Source: an uncultured Bacteroidia bacterium (lineage in GTDB: Bacteria; Bacteroidota; Bacteroidia; Bacteroidales; UBA932). From it: 42,047 bases of DNA. Made by a program: the position numbers and the translations under genes. Position 1 is the first letter of the stretch, and every line of letters starts with the position of its first letter. Of the stretch, positions 35,819 to 42,047 are shown piece after piece. The stretch spans positions 1 through 42,047 of the forward strand of contig CACZKE010000035.1 in NCBI GenBank assembly GCA_902781705.1, given 5' to 3'. The notes beneath the pieces are model-generated. The model did not search any database. It was not told the DNA's origin and saw nothing but the letters and a program-made list of their open reading frames with translations.

Positions 35819-38101
35819 TTACAGATAATCCTTCGTCACGGATGAAGGGCAGTGCAGGCAGCCTTCCGGGGTGCCTTCGTAGATGACGGTGCCGCCGTCC
35901 TCGCCGGCGCCGGGGCCCAGTTCGATGAGCCAGTCGGCGCTGCGGATGACGTCCAGGTTGTGTTCGATGAGCCAGACGGTGTTGCCGCGGTCCACCAGGG
36001 AGTCGAACAGGCGGAGGATGTGCCGGATGTCTTTCGTATGGAGGCCGTCGGTGGGTTCGTCGATGATGAAGATCTTCCCCTCCACGCCCAGGTAGGAAGC
36101 CAGTTTGAGCCGCTGGAGTTCACCGCCGGAAAGGGTGGAAAGCGCCTGGTTCAGATGGAGATACTGCAGGCCTACGTCCCGGAGGGGCTTCAGTTTCTGT
36201 TCGATGACCGTGCCTGCGAAGAAGGCCGATGCGAGGCGGACGGAGAGGTCCATGACCTCGGCGATGTTCAGAGATTCCTTCACCCCTTCGGGGTTCGGAA
36301 TGACAGGGGAGCGCTTGAGCGTATAAGCCAGGGCTTCCGGGGCGTAGCGCAGGCCACCGCAGGCCTCGCAGGTGGTTTCGATGGCGTCCATGAAGGCCAT
36401 CTCGGACACGATGACACCCTTGCCGCCGCACACGGGGCAGGCGCCCTTGCCATTAAAGGTGAAATACTCCTCCTTCATCTTATGGGCCTTGGCAAAGGCC
36501 TTGCGGATGTCCCCCGCCACCTCCATGTAGGTCGCCGGGGTGGACCGCAGACTCACGCCGATGCTCTTCTGGCTGATATACACGATGTCGTCCGGGTTCG
36601 GGTAGGCCTTCCGGAAGCATTCCATGAGGGAACTCTTGCCGGATCCGGCGACACCGGCGACGACACCGCAGATGCCGAGGGGGATATCGACCGAGATGCC
36701 TTTCAGGTTGTGGAGGGTGGCGTTTTCCAGGCGGAAGGGCCGGTTCACAGGACGCGGGTGCGCCTTGAAGGGAACGGGCTCGCCGATCATGGAGCCGGTG
36801 GCCGTGCCGCTTTTCAGGAGTTCTTCGTACGAGCCCTGGAACACGATCCGTCCGCCGTCGATGCCGGGGCCGGGGCCCATGTCCACGACATGGTCGGCAA
36901 TGCGGATCATCTCCGGATGGTGCTCCACCAGGAGGACCGTGTTGCCATGGTCCCGGAGGCGCCGCACGCTCCGCTTCATCCGTTCGATGTCGCGGTTGTG
37001 CAGGCCCACGCTGGGCTCGTCCAGGATATACAGGACATCGGACAGCGACGAATTGATGTATTTCGCGATCTTGCACCGCTGGGCCTCACCGCCGGATAGC
37101 GTTCCTACCGGACGGTCCAGACTCAGGTATCCGAGGCCGATCTCTTCCAGCGCCGTCAGCCGGGCGCCGATGGTCTCTTTCAGGTCCACGGCCAGCGGAT
37201 CGGACAGTCCCCGGATCCAGGCATTGAGCCGGGAAATGGGCATGGCACAGGCCTCGGCGATGTTTATTCCTTCGATCTTGCAGGTCAATACCTTAGGGTT
37301 CAGCCGGGTGCCGCCACAGTCGGGGCAGGTACCCATCGTCAGCATCGGGTTCAGCACCGCCGCGTGCAGAAGGCCCTCCTCCGAATTGATGATGCTCCGG
37401 TACATCCGCGGGATGATTCCCTCGTACTTCGCCGACTTGGGCCAGCCCGCCGGCGGATTCTTGAGTTTGATCTGGGGACTGTTCAGGAACAGGTCCAGTT
37501 CTTCGGGCGAATAGTCCTTGATCTTCTTGTCCAGGTCGAACAGGCCGCTCCGCGCATACCGGATCCACCGCCAGCCGCCCTTGCCGAAGGCGATGTAATG
37601 GATCGTATCATCGTCGTTCAGACTTTTGTCAAAGTCCACGAGTTTGTGGATATCCAGTTCCCGGATCTCGCCGAGGCCCGAACAGCGGGGGCAACTCCCT
37701 TGCGGATGGTTGAAACTGAAGGAGTCCGAGTACCCCACGAAGGGCTTACCCACGCGGGAGAACAGCAGGCGCATGAGCGCATAGATGTCGGTATAGGTTC
37801 CCACCGTAGACCGGGAATTCTGCGCCGGTTTCTTCTGGTCGATGACCACGGCGATAGGAAGTCCCTCGATCTCGTCCACATGCGGGCGTCCGTACTTGGG
37901 CAGATACTGCTGCACAAAGGTCGGGAAAGTGTCGTTGAGTTCCCGCCGGGACTTGGCGGCGATGGTGTCCAGCACCAGCGAACTCTTCCCGGAGCCCGAA
38001 ACGCCGGTGAAAACGGTGATCTTGTATTTGGGAATGTCCAGGGAAATGTCCTTGAGGTTGTTCTCCCGGGCACCCCGGATGCGGATCATATCTGTCGTCA
38101 T
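35819..38101 (-). CDS. UvrA paralogue (excinuclease A-like ABC ATPase) with an in-frame palindrome insert
   Basis: A 760-residue UvrA-family protein, shorter than the roughly 940 residues of UvrA and lacking most of the UvrB-binding insert. It has two ATPase cassettes (Walker A GVSGSGKSS near 33 and GVAGSGKSS near 490; signatures LSGGEAQR and LSGGELQR) and zinc-binding CxxC pairs (CPRC, CPDC, CPVC, CEAC). Such short paralogues (UvrA2/DrrC-like) are linked to drug tolerance or to DNA damage handling. Residues about 600-610 (SPVIPNPEGVKES) come from a palindrome and fall just before the conserved NIAEVMDLSV. The start overlaps the SstT gene stop by 4 nt. Confidence 0.9.
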   Translation of the reverse strand: MTTDMIRIRGARENNLKDISLDIPKYKITVFTGVSGSGKSSLVLDTIAAKSRRELNDTFPTFVQQYLPKYGRPHVDEIEGLPIAVVIDQKKPAQNSRSTVGTYTDIYALMRLLFSRVGKPFVGYSDSFSFNHPQGSCPRCSGLGEIRELDIHKLVDFDKSLNDDDTIHYIAFGKGGWRWIRYARSGLFDLDKKIKDYSPEELDLFLNSPQIKLKNPPAGWPKSAKYEGIIPRMYRSIINSEEGLLHAAVLNPMLTMGTCPDCGGTRLNPKVLTCKIEGINIAEACAMPISRLNAWIRGLSDPLAVDLKETIGARLTALEEIGLGYLSLDRPVGTLSGGEAQRCKIAKYINSSLSDVLYILDEPSVGLHNRDIERMKRSVRRLRDHGNTVLLVEHHPEMIRIADHVVDMGPGPGIDGGRIVFQGSYEELLKSGTATGSMIGEPVPFKAHPRPVNRPFRLENATLHNLKGISVDIPLGICGVVAGVAGSGKSSLMECFRKAYPNPDDIVYISQKSIGVSLRSTPATYMEVAGDIRKAFAKAHKMKEEYFTFNGKGACPVCGGKGVIVSEMAFMDAIETTCEACGGLRYAPEALAYTLKRSPVIPNPEGVKESLNIAEVMDLSVRLASAFFAGTVIEQKLKPLRDVGLQYLHLNQALSTLSGGELQRLKLASYLGVEGKIFIIDEPTDGLHTKDIRHILRLFDSLVDRGNTVWLIEHNLDVIRSADWLIELGPGAGEDGGTVIYEGTPEGCLHCPSSVTKDYL
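36272..36304. repeat. Single palindrome inside the UvrA-like gene
   Basis: AGATTCCTTCACCCC ... GGTTCGGAATGAC, a 33-bp copy with the family ends, in frame. Confidence 0.8.
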
Positions 38102-39315
38102 GCCTTTTTCTTTTTGCGGTCGAAGAATTCCGCCACTGCGGTGAAGAAGACGTCGCCGCTGGAGTTCAGGGCTGTCTCCACGGAGTCCTGCACCACGCCG
38201 ATGATGAATCCCACGGCCACCGCCTGCATCGCAATGTCATTGCCGATGCCGAAGAACGAACAGGCCATCGGGACCAGCAGCAGCGATCCGCCCGCCACGC
38301 CGGAAGCGCCGCAAGCACCCAGGGTGGCAATGAGACTCAGGAACAGGGCCGACGCGAAACTCACCTCGATGCCCAGGGTATGGGCGACGGCCAGACTCAG
38401 GACCGTGATCGTCACGGCCGCACCGTTCATGTTGACCGTACAGCCCAGCGGAATGCTCACGCTGTAGAACTCTTCGTCAAGTCCCAGTTCTTCGCAGAGT
38501 TCCATGTTGATGGGGATGTTCGCTGCGGAGGAACGCGTGAAGAAGGCATTGAATCCGCTCTTCTTCAAGCATTTCCAGTACAGGGGATAAGGATTCTTCC
38601 GCAGGTGCAGCCAGGCGATGAAAGGATTCACCACGGCCGATGTGAACACCATGCAGCCCACCAGCACGAGGATCAGTTTCCCGTAATCCACGAAGATTTC
38701 CAGCCCGCTTTCCGAGACGGAGGAGAATACGAGGCCCAGGATGCCGAAGGGGGCGAACTGGATGATCCATTTCACGACCTGGGAAACCACGTCGGCGAGG
38801 TCCGATATGACCTTGACCGTCCCTTCCGAAGCCAGCATCTTCAGGGCCAGGCCCATGATGATAGCCCAGAACAGGATGCCGATGTAATTGGCCGAGGCGA
38901 GGGCCTGGACCGGATTCATGACCATGTTCGTAAGGAGGGTGGTAAACACGTCGGCCAAGCCGCCCGGAGCGGCATTGCCCCCTTCGGTCACCCCCTGCAG
39001 ACGGATCGTCACCGGGAAGAGGAAACTGCCCACCACCGCAATGACGGCGGCGACGAAGGTCGAAACCAGGTACAGCGTGATGACCGTCCGGAACCGGTCA
39101 CCGAGGCCGCCGTGGGCCTTGGCGATAGACGCGGCCACCAGGAGCATCACCAGGACGGGCGCGATGGCCTTGAGGGCGCTGACGAACACATTCCCCAGGA
39201 TGCCGATGCCGGTCCATTGCGGAACCGTAAGTCCCAACACGGCGCCTATCACCAGGCCGCCCAGGATCCGGAGCACCAGGGAGGTGCCGGTCCACCATTC
39301 CAGGAGACGTTTCAT
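38098..39315 (-). CDS. sstT: Sodium/serine-threonine symporter SstT
   Basis: A 405-residue member of the dicarboxylate/amino acid:cation symporter (DAACS) family with eight or so TMs and two re-entrant loops. Family signatures are AFFTRSSAANIPINMELCEE (the serine-rich loop) and NMNGAAVTITVLSLAVAHT, and GACGASGVAGGSLLLVPMAC in the second hairpin. SstT takes up serine and threonine with sodium. The start overlaps the stop of the upstream PAP2-VanX gene by 4 nt (ATGA), and its end overlaps the UvrA-like start. Confidence 0.93.
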   Translation of the reverse strand: MKRLLEWWTGTSLVLRILGGLVIGAVLGLTVPQWTGIGILGNVFVSALKAIAPVLVMLLVAASIAKAHGGLGDRFRTVITLYLVSTFVAAVIAVVGSFLFPVTIRLQGVTEGGNAAPGGLADVFTTLLTNMVMNPVQALASANYIGILFWAIIMGLALKMLASEGTVKVISDLADVVSQVVKWIIQFAPFGILGLVFSSVSESGLEIFVDYGKLILVLVGCMVFTSAVVNPFIAWLHLRKNPYPLYWKCLKKSGFNAFFTRSSAANIPINMELCEELGLDEEFYSVSIPLGCTVNMNGAAVTITVLSLAVAHTLGIEVSFASALFLSLIATLGACGASGVAGGSLLLVPMACSFFGIGNDIAMQAVAVGFIIGVVQDSVETALNSSGDVFFTAVAEFFDRKKKKA

Positions 39316-40688
39316 CGGACCGGGAAGTTAAAGAAGGTGTCCGGGAACGGTTCCTCGGCAAGGGTGAAATGCCACCATTCGGTGCTGAGGGGCTTGAAGC
39401 CGTGACGGAGCATGGCCTTCCTCAGGATCAGGCGGTTCCGGAACTGCTGCTCCGTGAGGCCGCCCTTCCGGAGGGGCTTGTACTCACCGGTATCGGGGTT
39501 GCCGCAGTAGTCGGGATGGCTCTCGGGACCGAACCAGTCGAAGGTGCCGCCCATATCCACCTCTTTCCCCGTGGCCATGTCAAAGATCGTGAGGTCCACG
39601 GTGGAGCCGCGGGTGTGGCCGCTTTTCTCCATGATGTATTCCTGCTTGAACAGGACTTTCTTGTTCAAGTTGGGATAGAAGGGTTTCTTCATCCGGGTAT
39701 CTTTCACATCGGCCGCCCAGCGGACAAAATGGTCCACGGCGCGCTGCGGTCGGTAAGCGTCATAGATCTTGAGCCGATAGCCCTGCTTCATCAGGTCGTC
39801 ACTCACGGCCTTGAGAGCCGCGGCCGCCTCCCGGGTCAGGAGCGCCGTCGGGGCGAGATACCCGTCGATGCGGTCGCCGACGAAGTTATACGTACCGAAG
39901 TAGCGGATTTCCAGGATGGCATCCGGCACGGCCTCGGTAAGGGAAACGAAGTGCTCCCGGCCCTGCTCGCCGGACGCGGCGGCGACGCGCCGGAACTCGT
40001 CCTTCGCCAGAGCCATATCGGCCAGAAACTCTTCGCTGTTGTGCAGATAGGCATAGCCGATGGCGGCGGCGGAACGGGTGGCGTCCACGTCGCTCTGCCA
40101 ATGCGCACCGGCAATCACCCGGCTTTCGCCGTACATCCAGGCACGGGCGAACAGGGTGTCCGCCGCGGCCGGATTCACCTCGGAAAGCAGCAGGGCGGCC
40201 GTCCAGCCGCGCATGGTGTGGCCGGAAGGGTAACTCCCTTCGCCGCTGAGCGCGGCTTCCTCCCCCGTCAGCATGGGTTCATGGAACACCTCGAACGGAC
40301 GGCGACGGTGGTAGAAGGCCTTCGGGGCCACGCGCATCTGGTCCGTCGTGGAGAGACTGCGGGTCATGACCCTCCAGATGGACGGGGTCGATGCTTCCGT
40401 AATGGTCAGACCGAACGTTCCGGCGAACTCGGCGAACAGGGCCTCATAACTCCAGACGGCATCCCGCTTGGCGATGTCCGCCCGGACGGAGTCCTGACGC
40501 TGGGTCTTCCCCCACTGATAGCGCATGATGTCATAGGCGAACCCATAGGAAAGGGAATCCGGCGGTGCCGGCATGCACTGGATCAGGTCGGGAAGCTGCT
40601 CCGTCGTGTAGTATTTCTGCTGCGCCGTTCCTGCGACAGAGACCAGGAGCAGGAGAAGGACGGAGAGGGAAGATTTCAGTCGGGTCAT
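39312..40688 (-). CDS. Exported fusion of a class A acid phosphatase (PAP2) and a VanX-type D-Ala-D-Ala dipeptidase
   Basis: A 458-residue two-enzyme protein. The signal peptide is MTRLKSSLSVLLLLLVSVAG. Residues 40-235 are a PAP2/class A acid phosphatase: K123-x6-RP131, PSGH (154-157), SR-x5-H196-x3-D200. Residues 255-458 are a peptidase M15D domain: YRLKIYDAYRPQRAV, SGHTRGSTVD with zinc ligands H358 and D365, catalytic E437 and zinc ligand H440 in STEWWH. All expected catalytic residues of both halves are present. VanX-type enzymes split D-Ala-D-Ala; PAP2 enzymes remove phosphate from lipid or nucleotide substrates. Both acting in the periplasm suggests cell-wall turnover. The start at 40688 is chosen for the signal peptide. 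Confidence 0.9.
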   Translation of the reverse strand: MTRLKSSLSVLLLLLVSVAGTAQQKYYTTEQLPDLIQCMPAPPDSLSYGFAYDIMRYQWGKTQRQDSVRADIAKRDAVWSYEALFAEFAGTFGLTITEASTPSIWRVMTRSLSTTDQMRVAPKAFYHRRRPFEVFHEPMLTGEEAALSGEGSYPSGHTMRGWTAALLLSEVNPAAADTLFARAWMYGESRVIAGAHWQSDVDATRSAAAIGYAYLHNSEEFLADMALAKDEFRRVAAASGEQGREHFVSLTEAVPDAILEIRYFGTYNFVGDRIDGYLAPTALLTREAAAALKAVSDDLMKQGYRLKIYDAYRPQRAVDHFVRWAADVKDTRMKKPFYPNLNKKVLFKQEYIMEKSGHTRGSTVDLTIFDMATGKEVDMGGTFDWFGPESHPDYCGNPDTGEYKPLRKGGLTEQQFRNRLILRKAMLRHGFKPLSTEWWHFTLAEEPFPDTFFNFPVR

Positions 40689-40718
40689 AGGTGGTATCCA
40701 CTTTTTGGTCGTATCGTA

Positions 40719-40746
40719 CAAAGATACGCATTTTTGCTTATCTTTG
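40719..40746. promoter_or_regulatory. Back-to-back promoters of the PAP2-VanX and GDSL genes
   Basis: The minus strand carries TATCTTTG (40726-40719) about 28 nt before ATG 40688; the plus strand carries TATCTTTG (40739-40746) about 24 nt before ATG 40771. The identical -7 elements lie 12 bp apart. Confidence 0.6.
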
Positions 40747-40770
40747 TGGAAACACACACTGACTGATACC

Positions 40771-41436
40771 ATGAAAAAAGCCCTTCTCCTCCTTTCCCTG
40801 CTGCTTTCCCTCGCCGGAACCGCCCAGGCCCAGAAAGTACTCCACCTTGGCCGCTACGCGGAAGCCAATGCCGCGCTCGAGGCTCCGGAAGGCGCGCGCG
40901 TCGTCCTGTACGGAGACTCCATCACCGACGGCTGGGCCAGCCAGCGGCCCGAGTTCTTCGCGCAGACCGGCTTCATCGGCCGGGGCATCAGCGGAGAAGT
41001 CACCGCGCAGATGCTGCTCCGCTTCCGGGCGGACGTACTGGACATCGGCGCATCGACCTTCGTCCTCCTCGCCGGCATCAATGACATCGCGATGAACCTG
41101 GGCGACGCCTATGACGAGGACGCCACTTTCGCCAACATCCAAAGCATGGTGGAACTGGCCCTGCAAAACAACGTACGGCCGGTCATCTGCTCCCTGCTCC
41201 CCTCTTACAAACTGGGCTGGCGGCCGGAAGTGACCGACACCTTCGAGAAAGTGATCAAACTGAACGCCCGCCTGGAGACCTACTGCCTCCGCCACGGCAT
41301 CACCTACGTGGACTACACGACCGTCCTCGCCGGCCCCGACGGCCGTATCCGCCCCGAATTCTCCGGCGACACCGTCCACCCCAACGCCGCCGGCTACGAG
41401 GTCATGGAGAAACTCCTGCTGGAAAGTCTCAAGTAG
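40771..41436 (+). CDS. Exported GDSL/SGNH-type esterase
   Basis: A 221-residue hydrolase with signal peptide MKKALLLLSLLLSLAGTAQA. SGNH blocks are present: block I GDSITDGW with the catalytic serine, block II glycine in RGISGEVTAQML, block III AGINDIAMNLG with the asparagine, and block V DTVHPNAAGYEVM with the catalytic Asp/His. Likely substrates are acetylated sugars or lipids. The ATG at 40771 is preferred over the longer frame because the promoter lies within the latter. It stands where a 23S rRNA gene would normally follow tRNA-Ala on the other strand. Confidence 0.93.
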   Translation: MKKALLLLSLLLSLAGTAQAQKVLHLGRYAEANAALEAPEGARVVLYGDSITDGWASQRPEFFAQTGFIGRGISGEVTAQMLLRFRADVLDIGASTFVLLAGINDIAMNLGDAYDEDATFANIQSMVELALQNNVRPVICSLLPSYKLGWRPEVTDTFEKVIKLNARLETYCLRHGITYVDYTTVLAGPDGRIRPEFSGDTVHPNAAGYEVMEKLLLESLK

Positions 41437-41451
41437 CATCCCCTGTCCACA

Positions 41452-41536
41452 CTCGTCCTCATTTTGACGCCATTCTGAGGACGAAGCTGCCTGAAACCGC
41501 ATCTCGTCCTCAAAACCTACCGTTTTTGAGGACGAG
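41452..41536. repeat. Twin hairpins downstream of the GDSL gene
   Basis: Hairpin 1 is 41452-41486 (arms CTCGTCCTCA and TGAGGACGA), hairpin 2 is 41503-41536 (arms CTCGTCCTCAAAA and TTTTGAGGACGAG), with 16 nt between. The layout (35 + 16 + 34) matches the twin hairpins at 11496-11582 (35 + 17 + 35), and both share TCGTCC/GGACGA. Hairpin 2 is followed by ATTTTATA and may also terminate the esterase gene. Confidence 0.75.
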
Positions 41537-41546
41537 ATTTTATAAA

Positions 41547-41577
41547 CAAAAAAGCACCTACGTTTCCGTAAGTGCTT
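41547..41577 (-). terminator. Rho-independent terminator after tRNA-Ala
   Basis: On the minus strand AAGCACTTACG and CGTAGGTGCTT form an 11-bp stem with one G-T pair and a GAAA loop, followed by TTTTTT. It closes the rRNA/tRNA transcript 12 nt beyond tRNA-Ala. Confidence 0.88.
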
Positions 41578-41588
41578 GATTTGATGGG

Positions 41589-41661
41589 TGGAGATAGTCG
41601 GATTCGAACCGGCGACCCCCTGCTTGCAAAGCAGGTGCTCTACCAGCTGAGCTATACCCCC
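41589..41661 (-). tRNA. tRNA-Ala (TGC)
   Basis: A 73-nt cloverleaf: acceptor GGGGGTA pairs with TATCTCC (two G-T pairs), D-arm GCTCAGCTGGTAGAGC, anticodon arm CCTGC-TTTGCAA-GCAGG with anticodon TGC. The T-arm GCCGG-TTCGAAT-CCGAC has a C-A mismatch at the second pair. CCA is not encoded. Confidence 0.95.
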
Positions 41662-41679
41662 GGGTACCTTTTCGGGTAC

Positions 41680-41708
41680 AAAAAAAGCCGGGCTGGCGTC
41701 CGGCTTTT
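41680..41708 (-). terminator. Hairpin terminator between tRNA-Ile and tRNA-Ala
   Basis: On the minus strand AAAAGCCGG and CCGGCTTTT form a stem with an 8-nt loop, followed by an uninterrupted T run. It would stop a good share of transcripts before tRNA-Ala. A second small hairpin (GTACC/GGTAC, about 41664-41679) follows. Confidence 0.75.
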
Positions 41709-41711
41709 CGG

Positions 41712-41785
41712 TAGGCCCTGGCAGAGTTGAACTGCCGACCTCTACATTATCAGTGTAGCGCTCTAACCAACTGAGCTAAGAGCCT
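41712..41785 (-). tRNA. tRNA-Ile (GAT)
   Basis: A 74-nt cloverleaf: acceptor AGGCTCT pairs with AGGGCCT (one G-T), D-arm GCTCAGTTGGTTAGAGC, anticodon arm CTACA-CTGATAA-TGTAG with anticodon GAT, T-arm GGCAG-TTCAACT-CTGCC. CCA is not encoded. Confidence 0.96.
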
Positions 41786-41861
41786 GTATAAATAATGAAA
41801 GACTAAAAAGTACAACCTTGTACTCACAATTCCGAGCGTCGTGCCGTCGGACACGCTCCAA

Positions 41862-42047
<186 letters not shown>

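Overview
The window looks like the chromosome of a fairly GC-rich Bacteroidales bacterium, probably an uncultured gut or rumen lineage. The 16S rRNA 3' end is Bacteroidota-like. At least ten genes have a TAnnTTTG -7 promoter element instead of a sigma70 -10 box. The gene families are also typical of the order: large FtsX/MacB permeases, DUF4465, DUF2207 with LemA, GH20 hexosaminidase, split transketolase, and bS16 with a charged tail. Genus-level placement is not possible from sequence reading alone.

Layout. 1-4300 is a scarred accessory strip. It holds a broken relaxase remnant, an intact AbiEi/AbiEii-type toxin-antitoxin pair with a palindromic operator, a second AbiEi-like gene that has lost its middle, a GNAT acetyltransferase with a zinc ribbon, and remnants of an outer-membrane barrel and possibly an HTH protein. 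4305-17946 (minus strand) is one long efflux locus: TolC-like outer membrane protein, HlyD-like adaptor, FtsX-type permease, ATPase, then three more FtsX-type permeases. A GIY-YIG nuclease gene wrapped in palindromic repeats interrupts it. 17979-18095 carries a textbook sigma54 promoter (GG-N10-GC) and a phased TTTACAC repeat block, and 21197-23436 encodes the matching NtrC-type activator and its histidine kinase. The parts for activator-controlled efflux are therefore all visible. Between them lie an AAA+/DUF4143 ATPase and two paralogous secreted proteins, the second frameshifted by a perfect 16-bp duplication.

23547-34435 is mostly core: split transketolase, an ECF sigma operon with a membrane protein and a Spy/CpxP-like protein, LolD-type ATPase, rpsP-rimM, GH20 hexosaminidase, DUF975 and DUF4465 proteins, LemA and DUF2207. 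34432-41436 has an aldehyde dehydrogenase, a UvrA paralogue, an SstT-type transporter, a PAP2 phosphatase-VanX peptidase fusion and a GDSL esterase. The window ends with tRNA-Ala, tRNA-Ile and the 16S 3' end on the minus strand. No 23S gene follows: a terminator and then the esterase gene occupy its usual place.

The most unusual feature is a dispersed family of short palindromes of the form GTCAT-stem-loop-stem-ATCT. Copies flank the GIY-YIG gene, lie inside reading frames of the TolC-like protein, two permeases, the NtrC-type regulator and the UvrA paralogue without breaking them, and supply stop codons to several genes. The arrangement suggests a nuclease-linked mobile repeat that survives in genes by encoding tolerated peptide inserts. 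This is inference from one window, but it can be tested.
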